From: Actinomycetes bacterium
Lineage (GTDB): Bacteria; Actinomycetota; Aquicultoria; CAJVYJ01; JAUVQD01
DNA length: 13,222 nt
Direction of reading: 5' to 3'
Assembly: GCA_030605305.1 (NCBI GenBank)
Contig: JAUWIO010000005.1
Coordinates: 1-13,222 of the forward strand
Part shown: positions 7,462 to 13,222 of the stretch, piece after piece
Layout of the letters: each line of letters begins with the position of its first letter
Numbering within the stretch: position 1 is the first letter of the stretch
Notes under the pieces: generated by a model
Databases searched by the model: none
Told to the model about the DNA's origin: nothing
The model's input: only the letters and a program-made list of their open reading frames with translations
Made by a program: the position numbers and the translations under genes

Positions 7462-7971
7462 CTACCAGTCGCTATATTTCAGATTCGCTCTTGCTATCAG
7501 TTCATACTCTAATCGTTGCCGCTCGCCATCGACTTCAAGCACTACTGCTTCCTCGTCCGCATCGACTATCTTGCCCGTGAACTTCTTACGTCCCGGCACC
7601 GTCGGCAACAACCGTACCTTGGCATCTTCGCCGATAAAACGTTGAAAATGGCCCGGTTTCGCCAACCGCCGCTCTACCCCCGGCGATGAGACCTCTAGGC
7701 TAAACGCCGCCTCGATCGGTCGAGCTTCTTCCAGCGCCTCCCCTATAGCGCCACTGGCGGCAGAACACACCTCCAAGTTGCCGCCTTCCGGGCTATCTAT
7801 AAAGACGCGCAAAACCATGCCGACCGGCTCCCGCCGGTATTCGACATCGATAACTTCAAGCCCTTCGCGCTCCAATACGGGCTCAACAATAGCTTTTACC
7901 TTGCCAACAACTTCAAGCGCTTTCACATCTAAATACCGTAAAAAAAGTGGGCATAAACCCACTTCCGCCAA
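7462..7971 (-). CDS. rimP: Ribosome maturation factor RimP
   Basis: RimP acts in 30S assembly, helping bind S12 and S19. The conserved part reads VEPVLEREGLEVIDVEYRRE, then LRVFIDSPEGG, then LEVSSPGVERRLAKPGHFQRFIG, with a C-terminal SH3-like domain (RKKFTGKIVDADE). The start is uncertain. TTG 7971 has a strong GAGGTGA four bases away (7973-7979), giving 169 residues. GTG 7926 gives the more usual 154 residues and drops an atypical N-terminal segment, but has no Shine-Dalgarno sequence. A terminator-like hairpin (7940-7964) lies across codons 3-11 of the long form. I list the long form because of the ribosome site. rimP heads the rimP-nusA-ylxR-infB order known from many bacteria; stop is TAG. 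Confidence 0.92.
   Translation of the reverse strand: MAEVGLCPLFLRYLDVKALEVVGKVKAIVEPVLEREGLEVIDVEYRREPVGMVLRVFIDSPEGGNLEVCSAASGAIGEALEEARPIEAAFSLEVSSPGVERRLAKPGHFQRFIGEDAKVRLLPTVPGRKKFTGKIVDADEEAVVLEVDGERQRLEYELIARANLKYSDW
7940..7964 (-). terminator. Intrinsic-terminator-type hairpin at the rimP start (possible attenuator)
   Basis: On the minus strand the sequence is AAGTGGG, a six-base loop, CCCACTT, then an unbroken T tract (7 T in all). This is a perfect 7-bp stem with a U-tract, the classic Rho-independent form. It points the same way as the HD/DUF71 pair and rimP-nusA. It lies 79 bases after the DUF71 stop, and either inside the first codons of rimP (TTG start) or in its leader (GTG start). 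It could end the upstream unit with read-through, or act as an attenuator for the nusA operon. On the plus strand there is no T tract after the stem. Confidence 0.75.
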
Positions 7972-7989
7972 GTCACCTCTTCGTCCGCC

Positions 7990-8028
7990 CGACTATATCA
8001 TATGCCAGTTTCGTCGCATAGTCGCCAA
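7990..8028 (-). promoter_or_regulatory. Possible rimP operon promoter/leader with inverted repeat
   Basis: Between the DUF71 stop and rimP a perfect 7-bp inverted repeat, CGACTAT/ATAGTCG (7990-7996 and 8018-8024), encloses 21 bases. A weak promoter could be made from TTGGCG (8023-8028) and CATATG (7999-8004) at 18 bases, or TATGAT (7997-8002) at 20. The match is poor, so this is only a suggestion. The repeat could equally be the first stem of a leader RNA ending in the hairpin at 7940-7964. Confidence 0.25.
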
Positions 8029-8042
8029 CGATCCTGGTCTAT

Positions 8043-8708
8043 CTATGCCCCGAATTGAAGGAATGAGTATTCCGCCCGCGTCTTTTGACCCGCCTCCGGC
8101 AGTCGCATACTCGAAGAAAAGAGCGGCCCGCCAATGACGGCAGTATGATATTCGCCGAGCTCCCCGGAGGCGTCTATCCCCGCCCGCTCCATCTCGGCAA
8201 TCGTATCGCGATCGATTCTTCTCCCAAGAAAACTCTCGTCCAGCAGATCGTTGCGGAGCATCACGACGGTCGCCTCGACCCCTAGATCGATGAATTCCTC
8301 GAGCAGATCCCGACGCGAGCATTGCCACAATGGATGAACCGGACGCACGTCCTCGGTATCGCATACACGATGGACCCAGTCTCGATGGTCCTCAACGTCG
8401 ATGTCTCCAAAGACACCGGCATCGATACCGGCCGCCTTCAGTTTGCCCAGAGCCTCAAGAAAGACGGCCTCATACTCATCCCAGGTCGCGGAGCAAAAAA
8501 TGATGGGGATATCAAGGAGGCGAGACTGCTCTTCCAGCACCGACCTCGGCAAACTGTGTGAACGCGACACCTCGCCGCCCTCCTCCATCACCGTCAGCAG
8601 TGCTTTCGGCACACCACCCTGCTGAACAGCGCGATAAAGAGCCAGACATGAGTCCTTGCCGCCGCTCCACGAGCAAAACAGCTCCCACCCGGCAAGATCT
8701 TCGATCAC
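8043..8708 (-). CDS. DUF71/Dph6-like ATP pyrophosphatase (PP-loop family)
   Basis: The 221-residue product belongs to the alpha-hydrolase (PP-loop) family annotated as diphthine-ammonia ligase. The ATP-binding motif SWSGGKDS is at 13-20. Other family marks are GDID (101-104) with the following HRDWVHRVC, HPLW (125-128) and GELGEYHT (182-189) with GPLF (194-197). In archaea and eukaryotes Dph6 amidates diphthine on EF2. Bacteria have no diphthamide, so the bacterial substrate is unknown and the ligase name should not be taken as a function. The GTG at 8708 overlaps the HD gene's stop as GTGA, with AAGG about seven bases upstream, so the two are translationally coupled. Stop is TAG at 8043. Confidence 0.85.
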   Translation of the reverse strand: MIEDLAGWELFCSWSGGKDSCLALYRAVQQGGVPKALLTVMEEGGEVSRSHSLPRSVLEEQSRLLDIPIIFCSATWDEYEAVFLEALGKLKAAGIDAGVFGDIDVEDHRDWVHRVCDTEDVRPVHPLWQCSRRDLLEEFIDLGVEATVVMLRNDLLDESFLGRRIDRDTIAEMERAGIDASGELGEYHTAVIGGPLFSSSMRLPEAGQKTRAEYSFLQFGA

Positions 8709-9109
8709 TGGATATCCTTGCTTTTATTCACGATTCTGTCTGCCTTCTTCAGTATCTCAAGCTCCGGATAGTCGTAGCGCGAAGGCGAGTGGTGATTGCC
8801 GATGATGTCCTTGACTATGTCTAGCTTGTGGCGAGGAAACCCGATAGAGTCCAGCAACTCCTCGGCGACCGGGGGCCCGTATTCTTCCTGGGTGTTGCCG
8901 GTGTTACCGCCATGGTCTCGCTCTGACACCTTGATCCCGACATCGTGCAGAAGAACGCAGGCGATGACGATCTCGGCATCGCAGCATTCATCCTCGATCA
9001 TGAGTCGCTCCGCTTGAATAAGGACCCTCAAAGCGTGTTCGATCCGGCGGTCGTCATCGCCGAAATAGTCCGACATCACCTGAGATATTGCAGATCTAGG
9101 GTATTTCAT
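8705..9109 (-). CDS. HD-domain phosphohydrolase
   Basis: The 134-residue product is a single HD domain. The metal-binding residues are His25 in EHALRV, His55-Asp56 in LLHDVG, His106/His107 in GNHHSP and Asp124 in ADRIV. Such proteins are metal-dependent phosphohydrolases acting on nucleotides or other phosphate esters; the substrate cannot be told. There is no GAF, PAS or other sensor domain and no membrane segment. ATG 9109 has GGGG about 10 bases upstream. It is the first gene of a two-gene unit with the DUF71 protein (four-base overlap) and diverges from the SpoIIE-type phosphatase gene. The coupling suggests both act on the same small-molecule or nucleotide pathway. Confidence 0.88.
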   Translation of the reverse strand: MKYPRSAISQVMSDYFGDDDRRIEHALRVLIQAERLMIEDECCDAEIVIACVLLHDVGIKVSERDHGGNTGNTQEEYGPPVAEELLDSIGFPRHKLDIVKDIIGNHHSPSRYDYPELEILKKADRIVNKSKDIQ

Positions 9110-9314
9110 GCCAGGGCAACCCCTTCAAAGTCGGCTCTTCTGTCTTACATTTAGGTTAGCACTACAAAGAGGCCGGGTCATCAAGGCATAGCAAGCGTCC
9201 TGGAATAGGTATTGCTAAAGCTACTATTGTTTCTCTAACAGCGCCCTTTTAGGCACTGCTCAATAACGCTAATACTGCCAAAATAGTTATTAGGCATCTT
9301 CACGGGAGGCGAGA
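9110..9314. other. Divergent intergenic region
   Basis: These 205 bases separate the leftward HD gene from the rightward sensor phosphatase gene and are richer in A+T than the genes. Promoters for both directions should lie here, but I found no convincing -35/-10 pair on either strand. A 6-bp inverted repeat TAGCAA/TTGCTA with 17 bases between (9189-9217) is the only symmetrical element I noted. GGGAGG at 9304-9309, five bases before GTG 9315, is the ribosome site of the rightward gene. Confidence 0.5.
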
Positions 9315-11555
9315 GTGGGCGAAGCACGGGGGGATTTAGACCAAAAACGATTACGGTGGCTGACAGCGGTTCTTGGTCTGTCAGTGGCCTTGCCTCTTTT
9401 CATCATCTGGATCTTCGTCATCTTCTTTGAAACCGGGCTGTCGCACGAAAGAGCCAAAAGTGAAAACGCTACCACCGCCAGAGGGGTAAGCCGCCTTGTA
9501 GACAAGTCATTTAGCGACGCCCTCTATCACCTACAAGGGCACAATCACGAATTTGTCGAGGCTTTTCACGAGGATGACCAGGAACAACTTCGCCATACGA
9601 TCGAGGAGGTTCTACTGTCGAGCCCCTCTATTTCAAGTATCGCCTTGTCAACAAAGGATGGGCGCGGTCTAGCCCATGTTCTGCTCCCGGGAGACCAGGG
9701 GCACGATTCCGTAGACTGCCCGGAGGCTACGGCCGTCGATTGGTCAAATGAGGCCTGGTTCGGCGATTACTTGGCTGCCGGACGCAGTACGGTGCTGAGC
9801 AACACGTATCTGCCGGCCTGTGCCCCAGCGACACCAAACACAGCTGTAGTCGTCCCCTTAAGGGAACGCGGTGAAGTCCTCGGGATCGTTAGGGCGAGTT
9901 TTGATGGTCAAGGGGTAGGCCAGTGGTGTGATGCACTTCAATTGAGCGACGGCGCCCAGCTCACGCTGATCGACGGCCATGGCATGGTCCTCTACGATTC
10001 TAAGCTGACAAACTCGCTAAGTGTTGGGGTAGCCACGCGCGCCCAGAAAGACCTGAGAGTTCAACCTTATTTCCGCAAGATATCCAAGGACCGTCATTTT
10101 GTCGATATATTCGAGAACCCTATAACGAAGCAGTCAGAGATCGTGGCGTACGAGCCCGTCAAAGATGCGTCTTGGGGGGTAATAGTCCGCCAACCGCTGG
10201 GAATAGTCGACGCGCCGATAAAGTTGCAGATGTTCAAATTTTCGGGGGCGATGGCGGCCGTACTAGCCCTGGGACTGACTCTCGTGAATTCAGTGCGGAG
10301 CTCATACAAACGAGAAAGCAGTCTCGCGCACAAGCTGCGTGATTCGGTCCACGATCTGTCGGTCATCAGCGACATATCCCTGGAAATAAGCCGGGGTCTC
10401 GAGGTTGAAGCCCTGCTGAAACTTGTGTCTGAAAGTGTGGCGCAGCTCCTCAAGGCCGAGGCTGGAATGGTTCTTCTGCGCGAAGATGGAGACGGTCCGA
10501 CTCGCGCTTTTGTATATAACCTGCCCGCGGCCTGCCTGCGGGAAGTCACGGCCGACGCCGGTCCAGCCGGACTTGTTCTTCGGAGCGGAAAACCGGCGAT
10601 TATCGACGACTATGCGGCCACCCCGGCGGCTCTTCGCTCATTCATAGCTGCCGGTGTAGAGTCGGCAGTCCTGGTGCCTATCATGGCGGCCGGCACGCCC
10701 AATGGTGTCCTGGGGGCTATGTCGCTGACAGGGAGCCCGCGCAGATTTACAGATCACGACCGGCGGCTTCTGCAGGCCGTAGCTCTGCAGGCCGGCATAG
10801 CTCTGGAAAACTCGTTCCTCTACTCGACCCAAAGAAATATTGCCGATACCCTGCAAACCGCCCTCTTGACCGTGCCGGAAAAGATCGATGGCTTGACCTT
10901 CAGCCATCTTTACCGCTCGGCGACAGAAACCACAAAAGTCGGTGGAGACTTTTACGACCTTTTCGAGATCAAACCGGGCCATGCCGCCATCGTCATCGGC
11001 GATGTCTCTGGAAAAGGTCTGGGGGCCGCCACGTTAACATCGTTGATCAAGAGCACTATTCGCGCTTATACCTACGAAAATCAGGAGCCATCGGACGCTT
11101 TGGCTAAAACTAATATGGCCATCCGAAAACACATCACCGACCCGGCGGTCTTTGTGACCGTCTTTCTAGGCATTCTCGAGATGAGGACGGGCAGGCTAAT
11201 CTATTGCCGGGCCGGCCATCCGCCGCCGATATTGAAAGCGGGACGATCCAGCGTGACCCTCCTTGAACAGGGCTCCCCGCCCCTGTGCGTCTTCGATGAA
11301 CTAAGTTATGAGAGCGGCCGGGCGACGCTCGAAAGAAACGACACATTGGTCCTATACACGGACGGCATCATCGAAGCAAGGGGTCAAACGGACATGTTCG
11401 GCGAGGACCGCTTGATCGACCTTATAGAGAACGCGCCACGGGAATCCACCCGATCTCTGGCGGAAGAGATATTCGACGAAGTAGACGGGCACACGAACGG
11501 ACATTTTTCTGACGACGCGGCTGTCTTGACGGTTTCTCTGAAAACATCCGAGTAG
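9315..11555 (+). CDS. Membrane sensor protein phosphatase: Cache-like, GAF and SpoIIE/PP2C domains
   Basis: The 746-residue product appears to be a one-protein signalling receptor. A transmembrane helix (about 16-39) leads to an extracytoplasmic region (40-305) that looks like a double Cache sensor: VDWSNEAWFGDYL and LIDGHGMVLYDS are typical of this fold. A second membrane helix lies at about 307-326. A GAF domain (about 350-500) follows. The SpoIIE-type PP2C phosphatase (about 520-742) has all expected metal-binding acidic motifs: GGDFYD 543-548, GDVSGKG 562-568, YTDG 681-684, DDAAV 733-737. Relatives (RsbU, RsbP, SpoIIE) dephosphorylate anti-sigma antagonists, so it probably controls a partner-switching pathway. 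No anti-sigma or antagonist gene is in the window. GTG 9315 has GGGAGG five bases upstream; stop is TAG. It has no gene partner on its strand before the PepSY gene. Confidence 0.93.
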   Translation: MGEARGDLDQKRLRWLTAVLGLSVALPLFIIWIFVIFFETGLSHERAKSENATTARGVSRLVDKSFSDALYHLQGHNHEFVEAFHEDDQEQLRHTIEEVLLSSPSISSIALSTKDGRGLAHVLLPGDQGHDSVDCPEATAVDWSNEAWFGDYLAAGRSTVLSNTYLPACAPATPNTAVVVPLRERGEVLGIVRASFDGQGVGQWCDALQLSDGAQLTLIDGHGMVLYDSKLTNSLSVGVATRAQKDLRVQPYFRKISKDRHFVDIFENPITKQSEIVAYEPVKDASWGVIVRQPLGIVDAPIKLQMFKFSGAMAAVLALGLTLVNSVRSSYKRESSLAHKLRDSVHDLSVISDISLEISRGLEVEALLKLVSESVAQLLKAEAGMVLLREDGDGPTRAFVYNLPAACLREVTADAGPAGLVLRSGKPAIIDDYAATPAALRSFIAAGVESAVLVPIMAAGTPNGVLGAMSLTGSPRRFTDHDRRLLQAVALQAGIALENSFLYSTQRNIADTLQTALLTVPEKIDGLTFSHLYRSATETTKVGGDFYDLFEIKPGHAAIVIGDVSGKGLGAATLTSLIKSTIRAYTYENQEPSDALAKTNMAIRKHITDPAVFVTVFLGILEMRTGRLIYCRAGHPPPILKAGRSSVTLLEQGSPPLCVFDELSYESGRATLERNDTLVLYTDGIIEARGQTDMFGEDRLIDLIENAPRESTRSLAEEIFDEVDGHTNGHFSDDAAVLTVSLKTSE

Positions 11556-11673
11556 CTCGCCAAAGCCGCCTTCACCCAGCCTTTTAACAAAAATGATTGC
11601 GATCTCCTTAACAGGGCATAACGACATCTTGAACGAGAAATACCAGCTCACAGGGTAAGGGGGTTTTATTTGA
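11556..11673 (+). other. Gap between phosphatase and PepSY genes
   Basis: No terminator hairpin with a T tract was seen after the phosphatase gene, so read-through into the PepSY gene is possible. TTGCGA (near 11597) followed 16 bases later by TAACGA is a poor promoter match. The ribosome site AAGGGGG lies about 10 bases before ATG 11674. Confidence 0.35.
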
Positions 11674-12132
11674 ATGGTAAGAAAGCTTAAGGGTTTAGTA
11701 GTGACTGTAATCGTTTTGGCCGTGGCGTTTAGCGCTGCCGGAGCGGCATCTACAACGGAACAATCGCGCACCGACGATTTGACTCGCCCGGCCTCGAGCC
11801 ATCTTGACGGCGAACAAAAAGGCATGCAAGAGGAAGAGGAAGGCGAGCAAAAAGGCCTGCAAGAAGAAGACGAAGGCGAAGAGGACCAGAAGAATCTGGC
11901 CGCGCAAGCCAAGATCAGCGAGGAACAGGCTAAAGAAGCAGCTGAAAAGGCTACGGGCGGAACCGCGACCGAAGTCGAGCTTGATGAGCAAAACGGCCAG
12001 GTGGTCTATGAGGTCGAGGTCGGTGATAAAGAGGTCATCGTAAATGCTGAAAACGGACAGATTATCAGCACAGACAATGACTCTGACGATGATGACGACG
12101 AGGACGATAACAACAATTCGAACAACAACTAG
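11674..12132 (+). CDS. Secreted acidic PepSY-domain protein
   Basis: The 152-residue product begins with a signal peptide: MVRKLKGL, a hydrophobic core 8-20, and likely cleavage near residue 24 after AAGA. A Glu-rich stretch follows, with an 11-residue unit GEQKGMQEEEE repeated as GEQKGLQEEDE and partly a third time (46-72). A PepSY domain covers about 75-131 (ISEEQAKEAAEKATGG, then VYEVEVGDKEVIVNAENGQI). The tail (132-152) is a run of Asp followed by Asn. PepSY domains occur in protease inhibitors and in envelope proteins of unclear role; the acidic segments could bind cations. No lipobox Cys is present, so it is probably released or wall-associated. The gene runs towards hypE and ends at a shared terminator. 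Confidence 0.85.
   Translation: MVRKLKGLVVTVIVLAVAFSAAGAASTTEQSRTDDLTRPASSHLDGEQKGMQEEEEGEQKGLQEEDEGEEDQKNLAAQAKISEEQAKEAAEKATGGTATEVELDEQNGQVVYEVEVGDKEVIVNAENGQIISTDNDSDDDDDEDDNNNSNNN
11809..11892 (+). repeat. 33-base tandem repeat in the PepSY gene
   Basis: Two adjacent 33-base units (11809-11841 and 11842-11874), each opening GGCGA(A/G)CAAAAAGGC, encode the Glu-rich 11-residue units. A degraded third copy begins at 11875. The unit length is a multiple of three, so copy-number change would keep the frame. Confidence 0.85.
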
Positions 12133-12154
12133 TCAGTAATCTACACGACGATTT

Positions 12155-12184
12155 AAAGACGGCCCTCGCGAGGGCCGTCTTTTT
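12155..12184. terminator. Bidirectional intrinsic terminator
   Basis: A perfect 28-base palindrome (12155-12182) has arms of 14 bases, AAAGACGGCCCTCG and its complement, that can fold into a GC-rich stem with a tight loop. On the plus strand it runs into TTTTT (12180-12184), on the minus strand into TTTAAAT. It lies between the converging PepSY gene (stop 12132) and hypE (stop 12198), so it can end both transcripts. Confidence 0.95.
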
Positions 12185-12197
12185 GTTTAGTGCCTCT

Positions 12198-13208
12198 TTA
12201 GCAGATGCGAGGTTGCTGATCGGCAGTGAGATAGCGCAGAATGCGTCGTCCGCCGAACTCAGTCACTAGCTCGACGCGCGGACGGGCCGATCCTGTTTCG
12301 GTTACACGCCCGACTGCGATGGCCTGCGGGCAGCCGCCCTGCTCTTGCAGTGCGGCCACGGCTTCGTCAGCGCTCTGAGCCGAGACCACTAAGACCAAGC
12401 GACCCTCGCACGCCAGATACAGCGGATCCAGTCCGAGGATATCGGCCGTATCGCGGACGGCCGGCGAGACCGGAACCGCGCTTTGAACGATTTCGACGCT
12501 CGCCCCGATCTGAGACGCCAGCTCATTTAGGACAGTTGCCAGGCCGCCGCGAGTAGGGTCGCGCATCCAGCGCAATTCCCGGCCAACCGATCCGATAACA
12601 GCGGCAGCGGGCCCGGCCACCGAAGCGCAATCGCTCTTGATCCCGTCGAGTCCGAAATCGTAACGATGGCATAAAACCGCCGCTTCGTGATCGCCGAGCG
12701 GCCCGGTGACGATCACGATGTCGCCGGCCTGCACTCGCCCGGCGCTGATCTGCGCACCGTCACGCAATCGACCGACACCGGCTGTATTTAACACGAGCCC
12801 CCTTAAGGCGCTATGTTCCATTACCTTGGTGTCTCCGGTCACGACGCGCACACCGGCCTCCACGGCGGCTTCGGAAACCGACCCCATAATCCGCCGCAAT
12901 ATGTCCAGCTCAAAGCCCTCGGAACCGACGACCGCCAGGCTGAGATAGGCGGGTTCGGCGCCCTGTGCGGCCAAATCATTGACCGCACCAAAGACCGCGA
13001 GACGGCCGATATCGCCGCCCGGAAAGAAGAGCGGGTCCACTACGAATGAATCGGTAGTGAAGGCGAATCGTTCTTGCCCGAGCGATACGGTGGCCGCGTC
13101 GTCGAGTTCTCCGGGTTCAAAACCCGCCCCGAAAAAGCCGTCTATCAGCTCAGCCGTGAGCCGCCCCCCGCTACCGTGCCCCATGCGGAGCTTCTCTCCG
13201 CTACCCAT
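12198..13208 (-). CDS. hypE: Hydrogenase maturation protein HypE (carbamoyl dehydratase)
   Basis: HypE takes a carbamoyl group from HypF onto its C-terminal cysteine and dehydrates it with ATP to a thiocyanate, supplying cyanide for the Fe(CN)2CO centre of [NiFe]-hydrogenases together with HypC and HypD. The 336-residue product has the usual length. It shows GHGSGGRL (10-17), TTDSFVVDPLFFPGGDIG (51-68), AVNDLA (75-80), VVTGDTKV (122-129), RDPTRGGLA in the C-terminal half, and ends in PRIC with the essential terminal Cys336 intact. ATG 13208 lacks a good Shine-Dalgarno sequence, but the preceding frame, probably hypD, ends within hypE, so coupling is likely. The terminator at 12155-12184 follows 14 bases after the stop. 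The structural hydrogenase is not in the window. Confidence 0.96.
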   Translation of the reverse strand: MGSGEKLRMGHGSGGRLTAELIDGFFGAGFEPGELDDAATVSLGQERFAFTTDSFVVDPLFFPGGDIGRLAVFGAVNDLAAQGAEPAYLSLAVVGSEGFELDILRRIMGSVSEAAVEAGVRVVTGDTKVMEHSALRGLVLNTAGVGRLRDGAQISAGRVQAGDIVIVTGPLGDHEAAVLCHRYDFGLDGIKSDCASVAGPAAAVIGSVGRELRWMRDPTRGGLATVLNELASQIGASVEIVQSAVPVSPAVRDTADILGLDPLYLACEGRLVLVVSAQSADEAVAALQEQGGCPQAIAVGRVTETGSARPRVELVTEFGGRRILRYLTADQQPRIC

Positions 13209-13222
13209 AGATATACGCGGCC
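13201..13222 (-). CDS. hypD: Possible C-terminal end of HypD (partial)
   Basis: In the frame +1 to hypE the window edge reads Ala-Ala-Tyr-Ile-Tyr-Gly then TAG (13201-13203). HypD proteins often end in a Cys-x-x-Tyr-Tyr-like sequence, and hypD usually precedes hypE. The eight-base overlap with the hypE ATG fits translational coupling. Only six residues are visible, so this rests mostly on context. Confidence 0.4.

Noticed and set aside
8043..8708. True diphthamide synthesis enzyme
   Set aside because: The fold matches Dph6, but bacteria lack the EF2 diphthamide pathway, so only the ATP pyrophosphatase family call is kept.
9189..9217. TAGCAA/TTGCTA inverted repeat as an operator
   Set aside because: Six-base arms with 17 bases between are expected by chance in a 200-base region, and no promoter aligns with it.
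1..13222. CRISPR array, transposon, prophage or defence island
   Set aside because: No regularly spaced repeats, transposase, integrase or terminal inverted repeats were seen; almost all sequence is accounted for by housekeeping and signalling genes.

Overview
This 13.2 kb window is a bacterial chromosomal segment, probably from an anaerobic member of the Actinomycetota or a related Gram-positive-type lineage. That assignment is an inference. It rests on a moderately high GC content, on the presence of rbfA, nrnA, DUF503 (ylxP) and ylxR around infB, on the lack of the L7Ae-like ylxQ that Bacillota usually carry between ylxR and infB, and on a hypE gene pointing to a [NiFe]-hydrogenase. No rRNA, tRNA, insertion sequence, CRISPR array or phage gene was seen.

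From 1 to about 7971, all on the minus strand, lies a dense translation and RNA-metabolism cluster. In transcription order it runs rimP, nusA, ylxR, infB, ylxP (DUF503), rbfA, nrnA, truB, rpsO, pnp. Genes overlap or abut except for a 169-base leader before rpsO. They cover 30S maturation (RimP, RbfA, S15), transcription elongation and antitermination (NusA, YlxR), initiation (IF2), tRNA pseudouridylation (TruB), nanoRNA turnover (NrnA) and RNA decay (PNPase). Four things stand out here. An in-frame TAG interrupts pnp at a domain boundary. YlxR seems to start at ATA. NusA carries a Cys/His-rich C-terminal extension. A textbook intrinsic-terminator hairpin lies across the first codons of rimP.

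From 8043 to 9109 (minus) there is a tightly coupled pair: an HD-domain phosphohydrolase followed by a DUF71/Dph6-like ATP pyrophosphatase. From 9315 to 11555 (plus), divergent from that pair, is a membrane sensor phosphatase with a periplasmic Cache-like domain, a GAF domain and a SpoIIE-type PP2C domain. From 11674 to 12132 (plus) is a small secreted acidic PepSY protein with 33-base tandem repeats in its gene. A perfect 28-base palindrome (12155-12182) is a shared terminator between it and hypE (12198-13208, minus). The last bases of the window look like the end of hypD, overlapping hypE.

TAG is the commonest stop codon (8 of 14 intact genes ending in the window), which argues against amber reassignment as the explanation of the pnp stop. 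Several single-base departures in conserved genes (pnp stop, ylxR ATA, IF2 switch I Val) may be real or may be sequence errors; read-level evidence would decide.
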